Part shown: one piece after another, positions 1-5,267 of the stretch
How the letters are laid out: the number at the start of each line of letters is the position of its first letter
Numbering within the stretch: position 1 is the first letter of the stretch
Assembly: GCA_023445955.1 (NCBI GenBank)
Contig: JAEXJH010000529.1
Span: forward strand, 1 to 5,481
DNA length: 5,481 bases
Origin: Pseudomonadota bacterium
Lineage (GTDB): Bacteria; Pseudomonadota; Alphaproteobacteria; Caulobacterales; Caulobacteraceae
Direction: 5' to 3'
Translations under genes and position numbers: made by a program
The notes under the pieces: model-generated
The model's database searches: none
What the model was told of the DNA's origin: nothing
The model's input: the letters and a program-made list of their open reading frames with translations, nothing else

Positions 1-754
1 GACCCAGGGTCACCGAAGCGTCCTTGTACTTGCCCGAGAAGGTGCCGACGTCGGTGATCGAGCCACCGGCCGGACCGACGTTCTGGGTCACCGAACCCCA
101 CTTGAGGTTCTTGGTTTCCAGGTAGCGGCCGGTCAGGTCCATCGACCAGTTCTCGGCGAAGTTCCAACCCACGCCGATGATGCCCTGATAGGCGAAGGCC
201 TGATCGACATCGTCGAAGTTGGTGTTCTGGAAGCGCGCGCCGCCGGCCGGAACGCCCGACAGTTGGCCGTAGGCTTTGTTGTGGACCCACGCCGTACCGG
301 CGCCAGCGCCGATGAACGGGTTGATGCTGGAGCCCGGCATCAGGTCGAAGATCACGTTGGCCATCAGGGTGGTGGCCTTCAGGCTGCCATCCAGCTCACC
401 GCAATCCGGGGCGGCGGCCGAGCGGCCCACGCCGGGGGTGCAGAGGCCGATCGGCTGAGCGCCGGCCAGGCCGTTGCCGCGGACGCTGTTCAGGTCGCCC
501 GGGCGATAGCCGTATTCGGCTTCCACGCGCCAGTTCGGCGAGAACTTGTAGCCCATGCGGGCAAAGCCGGCCCAGTCCTTCTCGCCGCCGAAGTTCCATT
601 GATAGCCGTTCGAAGACGTCGCCTTGACGTCCTTGGGCTGGTGATAACCCACGTCGCCCGCGACATAAAAGCCGCTCAGTGCGCTTTGGGCCGAAGCACC
701 CGAAGCCGCGCCGAGCGCGACCAGGGCGACGCCCGCCAGCAACCGCATATTCAT
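1..754 (-). CDS. OmpA-like outer-membrane beta-barrel protein, 3' end outside window
   Basis: The frame gives 251 codons from the ATG at 754 and is still open at base 1. Residues 1-22 form a typical Sec signal peptide: a short Met-Asn-Met-Arg start, a hydrophobic Leu/Ala/Val core, and a likely cut after Ala-Ser-Ala before Gln23. The mature part has the alternating aromatic/hydrophobic pattern of an eight-stranded barrel, starting with GFYVAGDVGY and including NPFIGAGAGTAWV and GIIGVGWNFAENWSMDLTGRYLE, as in OmpA-type membrane domains. Two cysteines (105 and 118) lie in a presumed extracellular loop and could form a disulfide. The visible end (YKDASVTLG) looks like the last strand, so an OmpA peptidoglycan-binding domain may follow outside the window; that is inference. 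The start is supported by a GAGGG motif at 763-767, 8 nt upstream; the in-frame ATG at 748 would be too distant from it. The gene is divergent from sapA. It may be the Caulobacter protein called OmpA2, but I cannot confirm this. Confidence 0.9.
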   Translation of the reverse strand, partial: MNMRLLAGVALVALGAASGASAQSALSGFYVAGDVGYHQPKDVKATSSNGYQWNFGGEKDWAGFARMGYKFSPNWRVEAEYGYRPGDLNSVRGNGLAGAQPIGLCTPGVGRSAAAPDCGELDGSLKATTLMANVIFDLMPGSSINPFIGAGAGTAWVHNKAYGQLSGVPAGGARFQNTNFDDVDQAFAYQGIIGVGWNFAENWSMDLTGRYLETKNLKWGSVTQNVGPAGGSITDVGTFSGKYKDASVTLG

Positions 755-1014
755 CTCTAAAACCCTCTTCTTATGTCGCGGGCTCGACACGTCCCCGTGA
801 CCTCAGCACGACAAACGCGCACTCGACGGATTCAGGTGTGGCCGCAGAGCCACACAATCCAGTCAATTGTGAAAAACGTCGCGGTCGGTGTCTCTTCCAG
901 TGCGCTTCCGGTGGCGCTTAGCTTGGCCGGAGAACTGCGCGGACTTGTCGCAAATAGCCGAGATTGCAGGAGAAATCGCCATTCACCATACTTCTCGCCG
1001 TGAGTGATTGGAGT
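755..1014. promoter_or_regulatory. Divergent non-coding region between the outer-membrane protein gene and sapA
   Basis: These 260 bases must hold the promoters of both flanking genes. On the minus strand a TTGACT hexamer (complement of 872-877) is a possible -35 element for the outer-membrane protein gene, followed about 10 nt later by GCTCTG. This only loosely fits the Caulobacter housekeeping pattern and would imply a leader of roughly 90 nt. The stretch at 863-880 is the most AT-rich part. I see no convincing promoter for sapA and no conserved open frame with a ribosome-binding site. Confidence 0.35.
1010..1013 (+). promoter_or_regulatory. GGAG ribosome-binding site that bears on the sapA start
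   Basis: GGAG lies only 1 nt before the ATG at 1015, too close for normal initiation there, but 7 nt before the in-frame GTG at 1021, which is optimal. On spacing alone the true start could be the GTG, making the protein two residues shorter. A weaker GTGAG at 1000-1004 sits 10 nt before the ATG. Confidence 0.5.
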
Positions 1015-3015
1015 ATGTCCGTGAGCATTGAAGCGTTTCCTCTGGCCGACGCGGAACCCGTCACGATCGCCGGTGGCGAGGGTCCGAACAGCTTCGTCAA
1101 CGCCGACGCCCGCGATGGCGTCGTGGCTGGCAAGAACAGCCTGACGGTGGCCGAGGCCGCTTCGCAGCTGCTGCGCGGCGAGCCCGGCTGGGGTCCCGCC
1201 CTGAATGTCGCCGCGACGGTGAGCTACGCCTTCCGCGCCACCGCGCCGTCCACCATGCCCAGCGACACCGCGGGCTTCAGCCAATTCACCGCCGCCCAGA
1301 TCGTCCAGGCCGAGAAGGCCCTGCAGGGCTGGTCCGACGTGGCCAACGTCACGTTCGTGAGGACCGGTGTCGGCACGACGGGAACGGCGGCCTACAGCGA
1401 CAACGCCTCGATCCTGTTCGGCAACTACAGCTCGGGCGAGTCCGGCTCGGCCGCCTTCGCCTACTATCCGGGGAGCACCGCCGCCAGCAGTCGCTCGGGC
1501 GACGTCTGGATCAATTCCAGCCTGGGCTACAACACCAATCCCAGCGCCTCGAACTATGGCGGCATGGTGCTGGTGCACGAGATCGGCCACGCCATCGGCC
1601 TGGCCCACCCGTCCGAATACAACGCCGGCAGCGCCGCCACGGCCATCACCTACAGCGCCAACGCCGGTTATTACGAGGACAGCCGCCAGTACACGGTGAT
1701 GTCCTATTTCAGCGAGAGCAACACCGGCGGTTCGTTCGGCGGCGCCTATGCCGCCTCGCCGCTGCTGGACGACATCGCCGCAGCTCAGCTGGCCTACGGC
1801 GTCAACATGACCACCCGCACCGGCGACACGGTCTATGGCTTCAACTCGAACGCCGAGCGCGACTGGTTCTCGGCCAGTTCCTCGTCGAGCAAGCTGGTGT
1901 TCGCCGCCTGGGACGCCGGCGGCGTCGATACGTTCGACTTCTCCGGCTACAAGGTCGCTCAGACCATCGACCTGCGCGAAGGCTTCTTCTCCAGCGTCGG
2001 CGGCCTGACGGGCAATGTCACCATCGCCATCGGCGCGGTGATCGAGAACGCCATCGGCGGCTCGGCGGCCGACACCATCACCGGCAACGCCGTGGCCAAC
2101 CGCATCACCGGCGGCGCGGGCAACGACGTCGTGGACGGCGGGGCGGGCCTGGATACGGCCGTGCTCAGCGGCAAGTTCGCGTCCTACGCCATCGCCGCCC
2201 TGGCGACCGGCGGCTGGCAGATCAAGGACAACGCCGGAACCGACGGCACGGATACGGTCATCAATATCGAGACCCTGCAGTTCTCGGACCGCATGGTCTC
2301 CATCGTCGACAGCCGCGTGGCCTCGGCCATGGCCAGCATTCTGCGCCTGCAGGCCTTCAGCACCGGCGCCGACACCACGACCAAGTGGATCGCCGGCGCC
2401 ATGGCCTCGGGAACCAGCTATACCGACGCCATCGGCATGGTCACCAAGGCTGCGGTCGGCACCAGCGCGGTGGCGGCCCTCTCCTACCAGTTCTTCACCA
2501 GCAAGACCCCGACAGCAGTCGGCATGGACTACCTGGTCGACCCGAACGGCGCCAACCAGAACAACCTCAACAGCGCCTACTACCAGTCGTTCGACACCAT
2601 CAACCGCTTCATCAACTTCTCGGTGAACCTGGGCAAGAACGGTGAAGGCGCTTCGAGCTTCGCGGCGACGTACGGGTCCTTGAACCTCTTCGACGCGACC
2701 AAGAAGGCCTATGCGACCATCTTCGGCGGCGCGCCCACCGACCAGAAGGTCCACGACCTGCTGGACGCTTCGGTGACCCTGGGCGCGGTGACCATGACCC
2801 GCGCCGACTACCTGGCCTATTACGGCCAGGACGGGATCAACGGCCAGGGGACCAAGGCGGCGATGGTCGGCTTCCTGCTGGCGGCGGCCGAGACCGAGCA
2901 TGTCGGCGTCTACGCCAAGTCGGCCGACGCCTTCTTCGCCGACCAGCTGACGCACAATGTCTATGGCGTCGACCTGATCGGGACCTACGCCAAGCCGGAA
3001 TACAATCTGATCTGA
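1015..3015 (+). CDS. sapA: S-layer-associated metalloprotease SapA (serralysin domain plus RsaA-like anchor domain)
   Basis: This 666-residue protein is an extracellular zinc endopeptidase of the serralysin (M10) family. It has no Sec signal peptide, as expected for type I secretion. Residues 1-60 resemble a propeptide. The catalytic domain (about 65-270) contains HEIGHAIGLAHP with zinc ligands His188, His192 and His198 and catalytic Glu189, plus the Met-turn VMSYF (Met229, Tyr231). The M10_C region (about 270-430) carries a short calcium-binding RTX tract at 348-383, with two canonical nonapeptides (GGAGNDVVD and GGAGLDTAV) and two degenerate ones. From about 440 to the end the protein does not resemble serralysins; it resembles the N-terminal LPS-binding domain of RsaA, for example YQFFTSKTPTAVGMDYLVD from 491 and NRFINFSVNL from 530. 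This matches C. crescentus Sap, which cleaves S-layer monomers carrying foreign inserts. The start could be the GTG at 1021. A terminator follows immediately. The catalytic residues are intact, so the enzyme is probably active. Confidence 0.95.
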   Translation: MSVSIEAFPLADAEPVTIAGGEGPNSFVNADARDGVVAGKNSLTVAEAASQLLRGEPGWGPALNVAATVSYAFRATAPSTMPSDTAGFSQFTAAQIVQAEKALQGWSDVANVTFVRTGVGTTGTAAYSDNASILFGNYSSGESGSAAFAYYPGSTAASSRSGDVWINSSLGYNTNPSASNYGGMVLVHEIGHAIGLAHPSEYNAGSAATAITYSANAGYYEDSRQYTVMSYFSESNTGGSFGGAYAASPLLDDIAAAQLAYGVNMTTRTGDTVYGFNSNAERDWFSASSSSSKLVFAAWDAGGVDTFDFSGYKVAQTIDLREGFFSSVGGLTGNVTIAIGAVIENAIGGSAADTITGNAVANRITGGAGNDVVDGGAGLDTAVLSGKFASYAIAALATGGWQIKDNAGTDGTDTVINIETLQFSDRMVSIVDSRVASAMASILRLQAFSTGADTTTKWIAGAMASGTSYTDAIGMVTKAAVGTSAVAALSYQFFTSKTPTAVGMDYLVDPNGANQNNLNSAYYQSFDTINRFINFSVNLGKNGEGASSFAATYGSLNLFDATKKAYATIFGGAPTDQKVHDLLDASVTLGAVTMTRADYLAYYGQDGINGQGTKAAMVGFLLAAAETEHVGVYAKSADAFFADQLTHNVYGVDLIGTYAKPEYNLI

Positions 3016-3043
3016 GGCCGCGCCTCGGAACCAGGACACGACG

Positions 3044-3075
3044 CGGCGGCGGGCTTTCGGGCTCGCCGCCGTTTT
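3044..3075 (+). terminator. Rho-independent terminator of sapA
   Basis: Bases 3044-3054 pair with 3061-3071 in an 11-bp GC-rich stem with one G-U wobble (3052 with 3063) and a 6-nt loop (TTTCGG). Four T residues follow at 3072-3075. The hairpin begins 28 bases after the sapA stop. Read from the other strand it lacks a T tract, so it is a poor terminator for the convergent gene at 3085-3480. Confidence 0.88.
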
Positions 3076-3084
3076 CGTATCCGG

Positions 3085-3480
3085 CTAGTCGCCGTCCGGC
3101 GGCGTCTGGTTCCAAAGCATGCGACTGATCTTCAGATCGCCGGCCACCTCGCGGAACTCCCAGATCTCGCGCGAATGGACGACCTGGGTCGGATCACCGT
3201 TGTCGAAGCGGATGGTCTCGGTTCCGTGCAGCGCCGCCAGGCCGAAATCGTCGCGCACGATCAGCTCCACGGCCTCGAACACCGCCTCGATATGGCAACC
3301 GGCCATCACCTCGGTGAACCCCTCGGCGATCTCCTTGGGACCGATCCGCGTCGCGCGCCCCATGGGCCACCAGACCGCGTCCTCGGCGAACAGGCCCGCA
3401 TAGCCCTCGACATTGCGCGTTCGGACGAAGTGGGGCTGAACCTCCCCGAATACGCGCTCGATCCGTTCTCTGGTGATCAT
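3085..3480 (-). CDS. NTF2/SnoaL-like family protein, function unknown
   Basis: This is a complete 131-residue protein with the size and pattern of a single NTF2-like (SnoaL-type) cone-shaped domain. It starts with an amphipathic helix (RIERVFGEVQPHFVRTRNVEGYAGLF), continues with the family-typical FAEDAVWWPMG and IGPKEIAEGFTEVM segments, and ends in beta strands with VVHSREIWEFREVAGDLKISRMLW. Members of this fold act as isomerases, dehydratases, polyketide cyclases or plain binding domains, so the substrate cannot be named. The ATG at 3480 is chosen because GGGAGG (complement of 3488-3493) sits 7 nt upstream. An in-frame TTG at 3531 would extend the protein by 17 residues but runs through the likely promoter. 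No signal peptide or membrane segment is visible, so it should be cytoplasmic. It is convergent with sapA and divergent from osmC. Confidence 0.85.
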   Translation of the reverse strand: MITRERIERVFGEVQPHFVRTRNVEGYAGLFAEDAVWWPMGRATRIGPKEIAEGFTEVMAGCHIEAVFEAVELIVRDDFGLAALHGTETIRFDNGDPTQVVHSREIWEFREVAGDLKISRMLWNQTPPDGD

Positions 3481-3686
3481 CGCGACGCCTCCCGATGGCG
3501 GAACGATGCGCTTCAGGTCACTTTCGGTCAAATTGCATTTTTATATTTCACGCTTTTTAGGGGTGATCAGGACTCCGATGAATGTCCCTCGGTCGCCGCG
3601 CTTTTCCAGTCACGGCGTTTTCCTTCAAGCCGTCCCGCCACGCGTCGTGGTGATTGGACCGCGACACATCTCAGAGGAAGACCGAC
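3481..3686. promoter_or_regulatory. Divergent promoter region between the NTF2-like gene and osmC, with AT-rich island and spaced repeats
   Basis: Bases 3531-3560 are about three-quarters A+T, unlike the surrounding sequence, and are a natural place for promoter melting. TATATT at 3542-3547 (plus strand) and TATAAA (minus strand) are possible -10 elements, but neither has a convincing partner. GGTCA occurs at 3516-3520 and again at 3526-3530, exactly 10 bp apart; on the minus strand the second copy forms TTGACC, a possible -35 for the NTF2-like gene. A small inverted repeat, CCACG-CGT-CGTGG, lies at 3638-3650 upstream of osmC. No small gene is supported here. Confidence 0.35.
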
Positions 3687-4118
3687 ATGAAGATCGTCAG
3701 AAGCGGCTCGGCCGCCTGGAGCGGCGGCGTCAAGGACGGCAAGGGCTCGATCTCGACCGAGAGCGGCGCCCTGCAGGACTATCCCTACGGCTTCGCCAGC
3801 CGGTTCGAGGGCCAGCCCGGCTCCAACCCCGAGGAGCTGATCGCCGCCGCGCACTCGGCCTGCTTCACCATGGCCCTGTCGCTGATCCTGGGCGAGGCGG
3901 GCCTGAAGGCCGACCGCATGGACACCTCGGCCAAGGTCACGCTGGAGCAGGTCGAGGGCGGCTACGCCATCACCGCCTCGCACCTGACCCTGAAGGCCAG
4001 CATCCCCGGCGCCGACCAGGCCCGGTTCGAGGAACTGGCCGCCGCCGCCAAGGCCGGCTGTCCGGTGTCCAAGCTGCTCAAGGCCGAGATCACCCTGGAC
4101 GCCAGCCTGGTCGAGTAG
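3687..4118 (+). CDS. osmC: OsmC family peroxiredoxin (organic hydroperoxide reductase)
   Basis: The 143-residue product has the same length as E. coli OsmC and follows it closely: GKGSISTESGAL, PYGFASRFEG, NPEELIAAAHSACFTMALS, AGCPVSKLLKAEITLDASL. OsmC is a cytoplasmic homodimeric thiol peroxidase that reduces organic hydroperoxides, preferentially over hydrogen peroxide. The two redox cysteines are present at positions 59 and 125, with the active-site Arg39 and Glu50. The exact cysteine positions and the STESG and PYGF motifs favour OsmC over its relative Ohr. The start is set by AGAGGAAG at 3673-3680 ahead of the ATG; an in-frame ATG at 3654 lacks such a site. The gene stands alone, divergent from the NTF2-like gene and followed by a strong hairpin. 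Induction by osmotic or stationary-phase stress is known for the E. coli gene; no such control element is recognisable here. Confidence 0.95.
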   Translation: MKIVRSGSAAWSGGVKDGKGSISTESGALQDYPYGFASRFEGQPGSNPEELIAAAHSACFTMALSLILGEAGLKADRMDTSAKVTLEQVEGGYAITASHLTLKASIPGADQARFEELAAAAKAGCPVSKLLKAEITLDASLVE

Positions 4119-4129
4119 GTTCTACGCCA

Positions 4130-4172
4130 AGGAACGCCGCGCGTACGCCCCAGAGCGCGCGGCGTTCCTTTC
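4130..4172 (+). terminator. Terminator hairpin after osmC
   Basis: Bases 4130-4144 and 4157-4171 are perfectly complementary, giving a 15-bp stem with a 12-nt loop, beginning 11 nt after the osmC stop. The T tract is short (4170-4172, partly inside the stem, then CC), so termination may rely on stem strength or on Rho. It separates osmC from the small gene at 4250. Confidence 0.75.
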
Positions 4173-4249
4173 CGTAACCTGACGAACTCGTGTCTTGGCG
4201 TGATCGGCCTCGGCGCCGCACGCTGCGCTGGCAGGTAGAGGGACCCACC

Positions 4250-4441
4250 ATGAGCGAACGCATCTTCCGCCAGGGCGACATGCTGCTGCGTACGGGCGTG
4301 AGCCTGCCGCATCTGGGTGTCTATTCGGGCCAGGTCTACGAGGTCGAGGACTACCACCACCACGCCGAGGGCCTTTATGTGAAGGGCGTCGACGAGGGGC
4401 TGGACCCGGCCAGCTTCCAGGCGGTCGAAGCGCCGCTCTAG
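4250..4441 (+). CDS. Small hypothetical protein, 63 residues
   Basis: I do not recognise a named family. The ATG at 4250 is preceded by GAGGGA (4238-4243) with 6-nt spacing, which supports real translation and rules against the in-frame upstream GTG. The protein is acidic and soluble, with no signal peptide or membrane segment. It reads like a small all-beta fold: a GDMLLRTG turn, a GQVYEVEDY strand, then GLYVKGVD and a C-terminal FQAVEAPL. That layout is reminiscent of small SH3-like barrel proteins, but this is only a pattern impression. Three consecutive histidines (residues 36-38), next to Asp and Tyr, might bind metal. The terminator upstream means it probably has its own promoter in 4173-4249. 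Its stop codon overlaps the stop of the convergent dehydrogenase gene. Confidence 0.75.
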   Translation: MSERIFRQGDMLLRTGVSLPHLGVYSGQVYEVEDYHHHAEGLYVKGVDEGLDPASFQAVEAPL

Positions 4442-5160
4442 CCCACCGCAGCCGTCGGGCGCACCACGATCTCGTTGACGTCGACGCCGTCGGGCTGCTC
4501 GATCGCGTAGCGCACCGCCTTGGCGATGGCCTCGGGCTTCAGGGCGATGGCGCGATAGGCGGCCATGGCTTCGATCGCGACCGGATCGGTGATCGTCGAG
4601 GCCAGCTCGCTCTCGACCACGCCCGGCATCACGCAGGTCACGCGCAGGGCCGCATTTTCCTGGCGCAGGCCGTCCGAGATCGCCCGAACCGCATATTTGG
4701 TCGCGCAATAGACGGCAGCGGTCGGCACGACCGACAGCGCGCCGATCGAGGCGATGTTGACGATCTGACCCGAGCCGCGCGCGGTCATCTCGGGCAGCAC
4801 GGCGGCGACGCCGTACAGCACGCCCTTGATGTTGACGTCGACCATGCGGTCCCACTCCTCGACCTTCAGCGAGGCCATCAGCGACAGCGGCATGACGCCG
4901 GCGTTGTTGACGATGACGTCGACCCGTCCCCAGACGTCGCGCGCGGCCTGGGCGAAGGCCTCGACGCTGGCGCGGTCGGTCACGTCCAAGGCGCGGGCCT
5001 GGGCGACGCCGCCGGCCGCGACCAGCTCGGCGACCAGGGCGTCCAGCCGGTCGGTGCGCCGCGCGCCTAGCATCACCTTGGCGCCGGCGGCGGCCAGCTC
5101 GCGCGCGATTCCTTCGCCGATGCCGCTGGATGCGCCGGTGATCAGAACGACCTTGTCCAT
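4438..5160 (-). CDS. Short-chain dehydrogenase/reductase (SDR), NAD(P)-dependent oxidoreductase
   Basis: This complete 240-residue protein is a classical SDR with a Rossmann fold. The cofactor motif is TGASSGIG (8-15). Arg34-Arg35 after the second strand point to NADP(H) preference, and Asp59-Val60 would contact the adenine. NNAG is at 85-88, and the catalytic set is Asn110, Ser138, Tyr151 and Lys155 (YCATK). MPGVVESEL at 178-186 is the usual post-catalytic segment. The substrate is unknown; the length and the VNEIVVRPTA ending are typical of the YdfG/clavaldehyde-dehydrogenase-like SDRs found in many proteobacteria. The ATG at 5160 is set by AAGGAGG (complement of 5166-5172), 5 nt upstream. 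It is divergent from a LysR-type regulator, the usual arrangement for a regulator and its target, so control by that protein is likely. The stop overlaps the convergent small gene by 4 bases. Confidence 0.95.
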   Translation of the reverse strand: MDKVVLITGASSGIGEGIARELAAAGAKVMLGARRTDRLDALVAELVAAGGVAQARALDVTDRASVEAFAQAARDVWGRVDVIVNNAGVMPLSLMASLKVEEWDRMVDVNIKGVLYGVAAVLPEMTARGSGQIVNIASIGALSVVPTAAVYCATKYAVRAISDGLRQENAALRVTCVMPGVVESELASTITDPVAIEAMAAYRAIALKPEAIAKAVRYAIEQPDGVDVNEIVVRPTAAVG

Positions 5161-5202
5161 GTCTGCCTCCTTCAAAGCGGGCCTCTTGCCCGGACCAGGA
5201 GG

Positions 5203-5227
5203 TAGTCGCCGCCGACTGTCGCGACTA
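5203..5227. repeat. Inverted repeat in the dehydrogenase/LysR intergenic region
   Basis: TAGTCGC (5203-5209) and GCGACTA (5221-5227) form perfect 7-bp arms around an 11-bp spacer. It lies between the dehydrogenase start and the LysR-box-like palindrome. It may be a second regulator contact (LysR proteins commonly use a recognition site and a separate activation site) or a hairpin in the dehydrogenase leader. Confidence 0.45.
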
Positions 5228-5248
5228 TTGGCTCAAATTGGCATGTAC

Positions 5249-5267
5249 TGGTAAGTACGACTTACCA
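5249..5267. promoter_or_regulatory. Putative LysR-type operator: 19-bp perfect palindrome abutting the regulator start
   Basis: TGGTAAGT-ACG-ACTTACCA has 8-bp perfect arms. Within it, T5252 and A5264 with 11 bases between them give the T-N11-A form of a LysR box. It ends at the base before the ATG at 5268, so bound regulator would block its own transcription or initiation, which suggests autorepression together with control of the divergent dehydrogenase gene. The assignment to this regulator is inferred from position and form. Confidence 0.6.

Noticed and set aside
263..760. A 165-codon plus-strand frame opposite the outer-membrane protein gene
   Set aside because: It is antisense to a clear signal peptide plus barrel sequence and has no recognisable motif or ribosome-binding site.
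832..3039. A 735-codon open frame on the minus strand, antisense to all of sapA
   Set aside because: It is a mirror of the GC-rich codon pattern of sapA. Its composition (Gly, Val, Arg, Asp, His, Ala rich, no domain motif) is typical of antisense shadow frames, it has no convincing ribosome-binding site, and sapA itself has intact catalytic motifs.
3481..3531. A 17-residue N-terminal extension of the NTF2-like protein from a TTG at 3531
   Set aside because: The TTG has no ribosome-binding site and the segment covers the likely promoter; GGGAGG is correctly placed for the ATG at 3480.
3473..4177. A 234-codon plus-strand frame overlapping osmC in another frame
   Set aside because: Most of it is the out-of-frame reading of osmC and becomes Arg/Gly/Pro-rich there; osmC matches its family over its full length.
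3962..4855. A 297-codon minus-strand frame crossing osmC, the small gene and the dehydrogenase
   Set aside because: It overlaps three well-supported genes, is arginine-rich without motifs, and is explained by the codon bias of those genes.
5178..5192. Small hairpin CGGGC/GCCCG in the dehydrogenase leader as a possible riboswitch or attenuator
   Set aside because: A 5-bp GC stem is expected by chance in such GC-rich DNA, and there is no conserved riboswitch core or T tract.
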